A stretch of DNA of 64,000 bases from Glandiceps talaboti (Eukaryota > Hemichordata > Enteropneusta > Spengelidae). The DNA lies in NCBI RefSeq assembly GCF_964340395.1, contig NC_135551.1:5587963-5651962 (forward strand), in the 5' to 3' direction. The position numbers and the translations under genes are program-made. Under the pieces are notes generated by a model. The model did no database searches, was not told where the DNA came from, and worked only from the letters and a program-made list of their open reading frames with translations. Positions 35,451 to 46,589 of this stretch are shown here, in pieces. Every line of letters starts with the position of its first letter. The stretch's first letter is position 1.

Positions 35451-36220
35451 CGTCATCCATGGGTTACCTGGGAAGTTTAATTGTCAGCCCTGCATGGTGA
35501 CAGAGACACGTAATCATACCTGTATGATTGGTCTTATAGCATCGATACAAGCAGCTGCAGAATGCAAATAATTTTGCTGTGAGTCAAACACAAAGTAGGG
35601 GATGGGATTTTGGTATGTTTGGTATGAAATTGCCATGTGTTATAACATGGATGTAATTGTATTTATTAGTGAGTCACCAATACACCCATTAACTGAGACA
35701 CTACACTGTGTACACAAAAAGTATGTTTCTCAATAAATACAGTAACATTGTGCTGTATAAATATTTGTATGGCAAGTAATTTTATCCTCAGTTATTTTTT
35801 TGCCACAAAAGGAAAAGAACCAGAAGATTATGTGTCCCAGGCTGTGTCCCCATCATATTATTTTTTTTAGTATGTGAGTTGCTGACGTGTGCTTACATGT
35901 AGGTGATATTGGAAATATGATAGTATTTAAATATAGTACTTTTGAATACCCGTATGTTGTACTTTCACCAAAGATTATCTAATATGAAATCATTTCATTC
36001 AGTTTGGGTAATTGAGATGCAACAGATCTTACTGATATTTCAGTAAGTAGAATAATATGTGTAATTTCTCTGTTGAAACAAAATTTACATTTATGTCATT
36101 TTTTCAACTAAACAGAATTATTCTCATGTGGTCTGTGTCCCTTTATTAACACAAAGTGTTGTGTTTTTTTTCAGGGATGAATGTCATTAGTCGTTAAACA
36201 CATGGCCTATGTTTTAGAAG

Positions 36221-38911
36221 ATGCCTGTGAACAGAGCAGCTGTAGTACAGTTAAGTCTACTGTTATTAGCAGTACCAGCACAGTATTTTATCTCCAATTG
36301 GATGAACAATAGTAGCAGTTCACAACGAAGTCAAGAAGTTAGAAAGTGAGTCTTCCATGTTTGTTTCAACTCAAAGAAAGTAAACTGTTTACACATAGAC
36401 TGATTTAGATATGTTTATGTTCATCTTTTTACAATTGAGAAATTTGTATTCTTTATATTTATCAAAACATACATTTGTTGTAGTTCTCTATTTAAAGACA
36501 GTGATGGTGTGTAACTGTCAAAAGATTTTTATGAAGACAATAAATATTAAAGTTTCAGGCATAAATATTCAAAAAATATTTCATAATATTTTCAACTAAG
36601 TTTCAACTACGTGTACTCTATATGTGTTTCTATTTGTACCCAGTCTTGCCCTCGGTTTACAGAGTTTAATCTGTGGGGGTTTTTTGTATCCAGTCTTGCA
36701 CTAGGTTTACAGAGTTTAATCTGTGTGTGTGTTTCTATTTGTACTTAGTCTTGGCCAAGGTTTACAGAGTGTAATCTGTGTGTCTTTTTATATCCAGTCT
36801 TGCACTAGGTTTACAGAGTTGGACAAATAAAATATTTACATTAAAAACTTGGCAGAATTGGTGTAACTGGGTGGTAGCTACAATCCAGGCATCAGAGTAC
36901 TATGATGATGACGATGACCAAGGAGAATCACCAGCTGTGGAAGTCATGAAGTATAGAGAAAAAGATGGCTATTTTGGAGGTAAGATTTTAAAGCTGTATT
37001 TTAAACAAACGTGCATGAAGAATACTTTATTTTGATGGCATGGAGAGAGGGATGAAAGAAGAATTGATGGGGAGGGTGATGGTTTGCAGGTCAAGATTTG
37101 TAAAAACATGTTGTGCAAGTTGAGTTATTCTAACTCTTATTTTTTACCAACTCCTGACATACTAAACTGTAATCCTGTCATTTGCAACAGTGAGTAGAAC
37201 CAGCTATATTTGTGTTTTATTGTAATAGATAATTAGGTAAATTTGTGCACGTTGAATATAGACTATGTTTTCTAGAGCAAATATGATTTTACCACCAAAC
37301 TAGAGTGACTATAGGCGGCAAGATGTTCTATACATCACAACGTTTTTTGTTACAAATTACATAAACAAAATACAAACACTGATGAAGCTCAAGCATATAC
37401 ATGTAAAATAATACATTTTATCTATTTACTGTGAACATAAATCAACACATCACTGTCAGATAAAACTAGGAGGATTCATTCAAACACAAAAAGTTTTTAT
37501 GTTTACTGTGAGATAAAATGTAACATTTTACATGTATGTGCATGTGTGCTACCCTTACTTATATTTTGTTTGCGTCAATTCATTGTGAGATGTATGTGAC
37601 ATCATGTCACCTAATTGAAACTCTATAGTCACTCTGGTTTGGTAGTAATTGAAACTCTATGGTCACTCTGGTTTGGTAGTAATTGAAACTCTATAGTCAC
37701 TCTGGTTTGGTAGTAATTGAAACTCTATGGTCACTCTGGTTTGGTAGTAATTGAAACTCTATGGTCACTTTGGTTTGGTAGTAATTGAAAGTCTATAGTC
37801 ACTCTGGTTTGGTAGTAGTAATGTATAATTTTAGGAATTAAAACCTGAGATATGTTGAAAATTGTTGTGAATATGCAGAAAAATTTGAATAAATAATTTG
37901 ATTTGATAACTACCATATGTTTTATGGTTTGATGACGTGTGTCTGTTATACAATAGGATTCATTGCAGTACATGTACAGTGTAGAATTCTCATTATTTAC
38001 TAGTATATCAATGACAACATAGAGACAGTGCAGTCCACATACAATACTAACCTACCATATGGTGACAGTGGTGCATATTGTATAGTTTGTCAATGTGATA
38101 AATGCATGAAAAGAAAAATCATTTTACATGTCTCTCTTTCTTTTGAAGCTACTGGCAATAATTTTTGCTCTAAATATTTTTTTTTTTGATTAAGACATCC
38201 TACATGCAGTTGTTAGTCTGCAAGATATGGTGTGTCATGCCACACCTACACATATATCAGCCAGCCCTCACGAAAGTTAGCCGATGTATAGGTTATCCCG
38301 TCCCAGTGTACCCTACAGACTACTTAGTTGTTAGTAAATATTTCATTATATGTAAAGACCCAGTTAGAGGTTACTATTAAAATTTGCATAATTGCCTGTT
38401 AGTTGGTCCAGAACAAAAGAATAATCCTATGTAATCCTTATGGCTTGCCTGATAAGATAACACTAATGTGAAAACATGGGATCGAAACCCAGGTCTTTAA
38501 AAATGAGAAATGCCTGCTACAAGACAAAAGTGTGAAATATATCAGGGAACTCGCTTTTTTGCTAAGCTGCCACTAAGATAACATTTTCACTGTTGCATAA
38601 TGTGAAACAAAAATAAAAAGTGAATTATGTAAGGCCAGAAAAAAGAAAAGAATTATTTCTGGTCAGCACACGCACACATCCCCCTCGTCCATCTTTTTTG
38701 TTGTGTGTGTGTGTGTCCAGCCCATGTAGTCTTCAAATACAGGGAAAACACAAAAATAACCCTCCCTGCTTTAGTGAAGACAACTGCAGAGCCAATCATG
38801 AACAAGCAAATGACGTCTGCCCCCACATACACACACTTTCTCTGAAGTACTAAATAAAAAGAACAGTAACTGCCATAAATAGTAGACTGAGTGACAGGTT
38901 TATTGAGAATT

Positions 38912-38944
<33 letters not shown>

Positions 38945-41900
38945 GAAAAAAATTTTTGCATTGTTGCACCACTTAAGGCAATAGGCATTGACCTGAAACA
39001 ATTCTTTTTTTCTTTTTTTTTTGGCCTAACAAATAAGTGATTTGTTTATTTGATAGTCTGTGGGATTTCACATTGTTATCAACAATATGGCACAGCAGTA
39101 AGTACTTTGTCATGATTCAGAAACTTTTCTCAACTGTTGAAAAAAAAAGAATCTTGTTGTGAAACTTGTCTCAAAAAAGAGTCAAAGCAACAAATGTTAT
39201 TGTACATGTAGGTGGAAATACCAGTTACTGAAATTTGTTGGTGATATTTTAGCGACAAAACCATCTATAGATATATCTGGCTACATACTACATGTATTGA
39301 CAAAGTTTTTATTTAATCGAAAGATACTATTGCCTTAAAGTGGCCATACGGATGAGGATTGGGGTATTTATTTTTGATTTTTAATTTGTAAAAAGCTATT
39401 GAAAAAATGTGTAAAATTGTATGTACAATAACAAAGACTGTACCCATTTATTAATCATTTTTGCAATTTATTGAGTTACAAATACAGACTTGGCATATGT
39501 TGTTTCACATGATTTTTCAAGTAGAAAGCCATGATAAAAATAGTTTTATTTACCGGTATTAAAAATCCAAAATAAATACCCCAATCCTCATCCATATGGC
39601 TACTTTAATCTAAAGGTACCATCGTATAATTGATTCTTTATGTATAGATCATGTTCATCTTATCTCCAACTAAATTAAGATTATCATAATAATATTGATT
39701 TATTAATATCATAAAAGATGCATATAATTAATTTGAAGTCTATCACCAACCAATTAATTTCAACCATGTATAGGTATCCATACACTACCAGTTATTACTA
39801 TATAATTATTATTTATGAGATTAATTTATTAATTAAAAGAGCTATCACCAAACAGTGACCATTTATCACCAATTTAAAATAAACCATATTTAGGTATCTA
39901 TAGTTATTAATAATTGCATACTTACTGTTATAGAAAAAAAGTAACTATTTATCTTTATATGATGCATATTTTTAAAAATCAAAATTTTAATTATTCCCTT
40001 GTTTGAATTTTGATAATGATATTGACTTTACTGGTAAAAGCCATATATGTGTTCAAGGGTTTGTTTTTGTTTTTTTAACATAATTAATTTTGTATTATCT
40101 ACAGTGTTAGTTTCTGTATTGGCATTTTGTTCATGCTAGGCCATATGGTACATGTAATTGCCATTTTTCAGGCCACAATCATGCAATGAACTGTTGTGTT
40201 GATAAATTAATTAATTTCAGTATCTGTTTTTAAAAATTATGAATAAAAATATGGTACCAATATGAGGTAAATTATTGAAATTTTTTAATACAAAACTTTT
40301 GACATTTTGTCTGACAAAAACAGCACATGGTTCCACATCCTACTTGTATTTGAATTATGACAGAGGAAAGGGATGATTTTTTTTTTTTTTCAGCAATCAG
40401 ACGTCAACAATTCTCACATTTTATTTTGTCTAAAATTTTATGCAATTTATGGCCAAGTTTCGACACAAAAGTGTAGCTATGTTAATAGATAAATTCAGAT
40501 TGTTATGTAATAAGTTCTGATGTTTTAAAATATAACAGAATATCATAATGAGCAGTAAAATATACCAGTAGATATCATATCGAATTGAACTTTTGTTCCA
40601 AACACATCTTGAAAATTGTTACCTGAAATTTTTGACTGCATACTTCAGTCGTTGTCAACAGATTGACAGTAAAAAGATAAATTCAGTTCTATGACTAATC
40701 AACACATGAATTTTCATTTGAAGATACCAGTAGTTACTATTGGAATCATGGTAAATTTGAAATGATTGTGAGGAGTTAGTTCATCTACTTCAGACCTTGA
40801 TCACACAATAGTGATGTGTAACAAGTTACTGTATAACATTATGAAGGATGTGAACCCTCATACTGACTGCTGTTCTTAGCTTTTGTAGAAACCAAAGGCT
40901 AGTTACAAGTAAAACGGACATTACAATTTCATTTTAAAATTCATTTTCTATAAATATTGCTTTCGTAGCTTGTAGATAGAAGGGTATGGTAATGATGCTG
41001 TCCTGTGGTGCCATTGAATGACCTTGACCCCCAACTTTCAAGGTCAAATGTTAGATAATTCCTCTTTCATTTTTTCACCAAAGCCAAGAAGTCTCTGGCA
41101 ATCAACTGTTAAATGTAGGGTTGGTCAAAAGAGCAAAGAAGTTCATTTTCATTAACCTACAAATGCCCTTGACCCCAACATTCAAGGTCAAACGTCACAT
41201 AATTTCTCTTTCACTTATCCAGGTTCACCAGCGCCTAGAAGTCCCAGGCCATCAAATATTAAATACCGAGTTGGTCAAGTTATAAAACACAAAAAATGGG
41301 GCTATAGAGGTATTATAATAGGATGGGATGAAAAAGCTAAGGTAAGAATTCAGGATGGAAAAATTTAACTATGAATGAACTAGGAACTACTATAACTGTT
41401 TTTTGCTGAAGTTTGGGTGCCTAGTTTAATGGAAGGGGTGAAATCTGGTAAAATGTGCATACTGTATACAATTAGATGTCCTTATATTGTACACATATGT
41501 TGAGTGGGACACCTAATAATACTCTTAAAGTGACCGTATAGATGAGGATTGCATATTTATTTTGGATTTTTAATTCATAAAACTATTTTATCATGGCTTC
41601 CTACTTGAAAAATCGCTGTGAAACAGCATATGTCAAGTCCTTGTTTGTTTCTCATTAAATTGCAAAAGATTAATAAATGTGTGAAATGTTTGTTTATTGT
41701 ACATACAATAACAAAGTTTTTACATATTTTTTAGCTTTTTGCACTGTATTGAGTTACAAATAAAGATTTAGTCAATGTTATTTCAGATTGATTTTCCAAC
41801 TAGGAAGCCATGGTAAAATTGTTTTATAAATTAAAAAAAGAAAATCATCATCCATATGGCCACTTTAAAGAACAAGATTTTATGTAATGGTACCTTCAAC

Positions 41901-43718
41901 AACAACAAAACAATAATTATTAAAATGATGGAATGAATGAGGTCAAAGGTGAAGCATATGGTTAGGGTATCAAAGGGATGACATTGTTATGGTATCTATA
42001 ATCTGATAAGTGAGTGAGTGAGTGAGTTAGTGAGTGAGTGAGTGAGTGAGTGAGTGAGTGAGTGAGTGAGTGAGTGAGTGAGTGAGTGAGTGAGTGAGTG
42101 AGTGAGTGAGTGAGTGAGTGAGTGAGTGAGTGAGTGAGTGAGTGAGTGAGTGAGTTAGTGAGTTATTGCTAAATGTGGTAACTTAAATTTGACCAGCACC
42201 ATTGAATCAAATGAAACATTTCAAATTACATTGTATATGAAATGAAAATAAATGAGCCTTTTGACAACCAGATTAATTGAATTTTGTTTAGAATACTGTG
42301 ACCATTGTTCATTCAATTCCTATTATTATGATTTTTTTTTACATCAGGCACCAGAACCATGGATTCACCAAATGCACCCTAAAGATAAACCAGTGAGTAT
42401 TATGTGTATTAGCAGATTACTGCCAGACCAGTATTGCCAACATGACATTTGTATATTCAGTGTAGGCAGTAACAGCTAAAAAAATTCATGTAGATTCACC
42501 TTTGAATGACCTTGACCCGAACTTTCAAGGTCAAATGTACATACTGTTACAATGGAAGACCTACCTAGTAATTGTAATCTTCAATCAGTCAGTCAATCTG
42601 TATTCATGCACTACACATACTAACAGAGAATGTGGCACGTTACAGATTTGTATACAGCAGAAGTGTAAATGTGAACTGTACAAAGAAAAAATATTACATT
42701 CGTCAGCAACTGTACAGAGCTAATGGAAGGTACAGCATGAACAGACAGCTCATCCATACCAACCTTGTTGGGACTATGTCTGATGAAGATAGTTTACTTT
42801 TTCATCAATAATGAATTGTCTGTGTTTTATTGGCAGCACTGGAGAAATCAACCCAATTATTCCATCTTGGTAGATACCAGGGATAGAGAACAGGCACAAG
42901 TTACATATATACCAGAAGAAAATATTGAAATTATTGCTAATGTCCGGGTAATTATAGAATTAATATTATTCATCATTATTTGGCCAAGAAAATTACACAT
43001 TTCAAAGGTGGCTTTATCACTATGAGTTATTTGCCAAAAATTGAAATTATATCTAGTATCTAAGTGAAAATTAACATGTGTTACAGCACATGTCATAAAA
43101 TATCGTAACATATATGTTTTTGATGTTATAGCAAAATTTCACAGAAGGAAGGGGACTGATTTTAGATTTCATTCATGTTTAAAGGGGCACAAGCTGAGTT
43201 TACACATATTTGGGCGTAGTTTTTGCTGTATATTTAAAAGTCACTCGTAGTATTGTACTTACTGAAGCATACTTAACCGTCACTTGCAATTGACTAAAGT
43301 CAAACCTGGTATTAAGATATAACCCATAAAAGATCCAATGACGTAATTTATCATACGTATCAAAAAATGTTCAGGAAATCTCTACCATGCAATCAACTAT
43401 TCAAACAATACCAGAAGACAATTGTAATGTTATAGAAGACATGTATTGACATTGACATTAACATTATATTGGAATGTGGTGTTATTTAAGTATTTTTCAC
43501 CTTACATAAACTCGGCTTGTGCCACTTTCAGTGCAGTTTTAACTCAGTTTTTGTTAGAGAAAATGTATTATTATATTATGATAATTTATAAATTTCCAAT
43601 TTTTCCCATTTTTCTTCAGATTTTTCATCCTGCTGTTGACAATTATTTTGAAGGTTTTGATGGCTCACAGTATATAGCAAGACCATGGTTAAAAGTTGTA
43701 TACCCACATGACCAATGA
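36221..43718 (+). CDS. YccV/hemimethylated-DNA-binding-domain protein with signal-peptide-like N-terminus, 6 coding exons
   Basis: Exons 36221-36345, 36798-36979, 41223-41341, 42348-42392, 42837-42947 and 43620-43718 join in phase (GT-AG throughout) to 226 codons ending TGA. The N-terminus MPVNRAAVVQLSLLLLAVPA has a short basic start and a hydrophobic core, so it is a signal peptide or signal anchor. An acidic DDDDD stretch and a YREKDGYFGG segment follow. Residues about 113-226 (YRVGQVIKHKKWGYRGIIIGWD, APEPWIHQMHPKDKP, NYSILVDTRD, FHPAVDNYFEGFDGSQYIARPWL) form a YccV/HspQ-type fold. That fold is also found at the C-terminus of animal FBXO21 and in bacterial HspQ. No F-box is visible. A non-coding exon begins at 36175 and contains short upstream ATGs. 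The biochemical role is not known from sequence. Confidence 0.88.
36615..36830 (+). repeat. Tandem copies of the exon 2 splice acceptor (YccV gene)
   Basis: Four copies of a 50-60-bp unit reading (T)ATCCAG|TCTTGCACTAGG then TTTACAGAGTTTAATCTG, starting near 36625, 36680, 36735 and 36785. The last copy is the true start of exon 2 (acceptor AG at 36796-36797). Each earlier copy keeps an AG (CCAG, CCAG, TTAG). Confidence 0.88.
37286..37830. mobile_element. Inverted-repeat element with amplified right terminus
   Basis: Left end TTACCACCAAACTAGAGTGA is followed by ACTATAG. The right side carries the complement (CTATAGTCACTCTGGTTTGG plus TAGTAATTGAAACT) as six head-to-tail 34-bp copies at 37612-37815. 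It lies in intron 2 of the YccV gene. Confidence 0.7.
38397..38520 (+). repeat. SINE-like dispersed repeat copy 2
   Basis: The best-preserved copy: TTAGTTGGTCC resembles a pol III A box and GGGATCGAAACCC a B box, with GATAAGATAACACTAATGTG between. The A-B spacing is longer than in a tRNA, so tRNA ancestry is tentative. Confidence 0.5.
38910..38944. repeat. (ACA)n microsatellite
   Basis: Perfect ACAACAACA run of about 35 bases. Confidence 0.95.
39339..39604. mobile_element. Foldback MITE family A, copy 2, TTAA-flanked
   Basis: Starts AGTGGCCATACGGATGAGGA and ends TCCTCATCCATATGGCTACT, with TTAA at 39335-39338 and 39605-39608. The interior matches the other family A copies, with the middle shortened. 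Confidence 0.8.
41015..41140 (+). repeat. Decayed upstream copy of YccV exon 3 and its acceptor region
   Basis: Aligns about 145 bp upstream of the real junction: AATGACCTTGACC..AACTTTCAAGGTCAAATG against AAATGCCCTTGACC..ACATTCAAGGTCAAACG, then CCAAGAAGTCTCTGGCAATC and AGGGTTGGTCAA against CCTAGAAGTCCCAGGCCATC and CGAGTTGGTCAA inside exon 3 (41223-41341). The copy has lost its acceptor AG (TTTTTTCACCAAAG) and open frame. Confidence 0.75.
41529..41864. mobile_element. Foldback MITE family A, copy 3, TTAA-flanked
   Basis: AGTGACCGTATAGATGAGGA at the left, CATCCATATGGCCACT at the right, TTAA at 41525-41528 and 41865-41868. Extended arms contain TTTATCATGGCTTCCTACTT and its near complement. Confidence 0.82.
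42010..42164 (+). repeat. (GTGA)n microsatellite, about 38 units, in YccV intron 3
   Basis: Nearly perfect GTGAGTGAGTGA run. In transcription sense each four-base step recreates GTGAGT, a strong vertebrate-type 5' splice-site hexamer. The following exon 4 itself uses CA|GTGAGTAT. Confidence 0.95.
43181..43530. mobile_element. MITE family C, copy 2, with about 20-bp terminal inverted repeats
   Basis: AGGGGCACAAGCTGAGTTTA at the left and the complement TAAACTCGGCTTGTGCCACT at the right. The interior matches 28745-29115. The left end is preceded by TTAA-like sequence. It lies in YccV intron 5. Confidence 0.65.
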
Positions 43719-44606
43719 CACAAGTTCATATGGATTGACGTACGAATGACCTTGACTGTAAATTTCAGGTTCAAATGTCAAAACAAGCCATTTAGCACAG
43801 CTACAGAGTTTCAATCTCAAGAAAACCTTTCATTCAACCAAAGGTGCTGTAGTATTATGATTCTGGGGCAAACTGGTAAAAACTTAACATTTACTGGTTT
43901 ACTCAGACTTGCTAAACTGTCAGCTGAAGGAGTCATAGAATACACTAGAAAAGAGTCTGAAAAACAAGATGGCCGAACTCCATGCCAAGATGGCCGAATA
44001 TAGATCAAAGCAGTACATTGTGGTAGAAATCATATATATAAAATGTGACAAAGCTTTGAGATCTATTTGTCTGTATTCAGTTTTTATGGTTGATCCAAAT
44101 ATTCTTCCTTTTTATAACTTTCCATATCTCTGTGCTTGTTGATACGATTTCTCTCAAAATTCGCTGTGTTGTCTTTGGTCAGTCATTTTTCCTCAGAGCT
44201 GTTCCATACACATATGTAGTAATATGAGACTCGATGTGCTGACGTTTTATCATGCATAAAGGTGCTGAGTGACAGAGACATTGTTTGGTATCTGATCATT
44301 TTCAAATACTGAATATTGCATGCTCTTCAATATGTCTTGCTGTCTTTCAACACAAGGGTAACCTAACAAAAGGGTGAATCGGGAACTTTCAAACTCTTCT
44401 ATTGACCTTGGGGTCAGATGATTCTGTAAAAACAATACCCACTTTAATGATGAATTACCAACACTAGAGGGCATAATATAGCTAACTTCATATGATAGGC
44501 ATTTCCATGACATTTGGATATACATGTACAGAGACTAAAATATTAAAATATTGTACTAGGATATCTGAATACTGGGATGACTGATGTGAATGAAGTAAAT
44601 AGAATA

Positions 44607-44775
44607 CCACTGGTACCTGTTAATATGCTGTAACAGCAACCCTTATTCCCACAGGTACCTGTTAATATGCTGTAACAGCAACCCTTATTCCCACAGGTAC
44701 CTGTTATGCTGTAACAACAACCCTTATTCCCACAGGTACCTGTTAATATGCTGTAACAGCAACCCTTATTCCCAA
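44607..44775. repeat. Fourfold minisatellite, about 50-bp unit
   Basis: GGTACCTGTTAATATGCTGT and AACAGCAACCCTTATTCCCA are repeated four times downstream of the YccV stop codon. Confidence 0.9.
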
Positions 44776-45721
44776 GAAAAAAATGCACTCACTCAGCTTA
44801 TCAGTATTAAAAACAACCAAGAAGGCACTCGGAAATTACAAGTGGTATCATCACCCCCCTGTTACCTTGTTTTGGGAGAAAACTGTAGTGTACATAGTCA
44901 GTCATATTTACATAAAAGTTGTGAACTGGTACTTTCATTAGCAATGGTGGAAAAGTGATTTTCATGACTAGAAATATATTCATCTGAAATGTATAGTGAA
45001 ACAGGTATACTCCAGTTTGTGTAAATCATAGAGTCCATTGGCTTCCATAACATATTACCTTAATGACATCTTTCATTAAGCTCATGTCATAGCAAAGTTC
45101 TACAATCCCTTTGTGATTTCTACTTCATCAGTTCTGTGTCCAGTCATATCAGACTTGTATATCTGTCTGTAGTACACTTGTGATGATTACTGCTATCAAC
45201 TTACACTTACATAATATATATGACTTTGGGTGATAAACTAACACCTCTGTAACTGATTCAACTGTGCAATCTTGTAAAGAAGCCATACTGCAAGGGTTTA
45301 TGGGATATTTACATGTTGCATCTACAATTAGCCAAGATAATTTTTGAGGAATCTTGATAGTGCTACCGTGTATTCTTAAGATTGAAATCTGTAAAAACCT
45401 GATGTATACTATGGTTAGCTATTTGTTCAATTTGATATTATTGCCTGAATAATCCTTTGTTTTACGTCATGCTAAGCTTTTCATCAACCAAGATCAAAGT
45501 GTAAACATGTTATACTGTAGACATTGGAGTAATTTGTAATGAAATCAAATGATAAGAGATCACGTTGGGCTGCCATTTTGACCTGTGAAAATGGGATTCA
45601 TCATAAATAATACCTATATGGATAGGAAAGTGATGAAGTATTCCAACCCACATTACTTCAAAGGAAATACCTCAGTTTTCTGTCCTTCTCTCACAAACAA
45701 TGGTGCAAGAAAAATACAGAT

Positions 45722-45725
45722 GATG

Positions 45726-45765
<40 letters not shown>

Positions 45766-45850
45766 CTTTTATTTCACAAGAAAATGGGTAACCCTGTTAG
45801 GTCCAGCCTAATCTTCCCAGGGGCCCTAAAATAAATGTATACAATACAAA
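45722..45850 (-). repeat. (TAA)n run adjoining a retroelement-like 3' tail
   Basis: (AATAATAAT)n at 45724-45762 followed by GACTTTTATTTCACAAG and GGGGCCCTAAAATAAATG. Read on the minus strand this is a short unique tail ending in an ATT simple repeat, as seen at 3' ends of some LINEs and SINEs. A similar arrangement (ATAATAATAACTTTATTGCC) is at 47240-47280. Confidence 0.4.
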
Positions 45851-46019
45851 TACAGCTAATTAGACAAGAATACAATACAGATAATCATTGATAACATAGA
45901 AATTATGGATTCTTGTGTTTCCATGCTAACGTGATCATTTTATTTTAATCAGAAGTTAGTACTATCACAGTGAATGCTAATACCTTAATAAACAGTTGTC
46001 TGACGAAGCTGCAGAGAAA

Positions 46020-46240
46020 GACGGTCCATAAAATAGAATGACCCAATGTAATTGTTGCGACAAAAGAATGACCCTATGTCATTGTTACAACAAAAGAATG
46101 GCCCTATGTAATTGTTATGACAAAAGAATGACCCAATGTAATTGTTACGACAAAAGAATGACCCAATGTAATTGCTGTTACTTCACTGATATAATAACAC
46201 TAATGCAGGAATCTAGAATTAAAATCCAGGCCTTTTAGAA
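46020..46240 (+). repeat. SINE-like repeat copy 3 with internal 30-bp amplification
   Basis: Five tandem 30-bp units (GACAAAAGAATGACCCAATG then TAATTGTTAC) run straight into ATAATAACACTAATGCAGGA. The single-copy equivalents of both parts lie side by side in the 38.4-kb copy. Confidence 0.7.
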
Positions 46241-46589
46241 ATCTTGACTTCTCTTTGAACTTTCCTTTCTTTTAATATAAATATCAACTACATTGCCAAC
46301 TATCCACAACAGAAGTAGTTCTTTAAAAGTATTAAAATCTTGTAAAGTTTTCTACATTTCTATAGCTTTATGTTAAACATTGACAGATCTTTAGTTTTTT
46401 CACGTTTTTATTCATTAGGTGAACGTCTAGTACTGTCTACAGAATGACAAAGTAGGCTTAAAATACTTTATCCTTGCCGTGAACAATTTGAATTGCAGAA
46501 AAACTATCACTTTGTGGAAATAATCAATTGTGAAATGTAAGTTTGGAAAATAATGAATAAATATCTATTTACTATAAAGTTGTTTTCAT

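Noticed and set aside
37600-37815. Evenly spaced repeats resembling a CRISPR array
   Set aside because: Head-to-tail units without variable spacers, in an intron of a eukaryotic gene. The same holds for 44.6, 46.0 and 59.6-60.6 kb.
42252-42479. 75-codon plus-strand frame treated as one exon
   Set aside because: Only 42348-42392 is coding; the surrounding open frame is intron.
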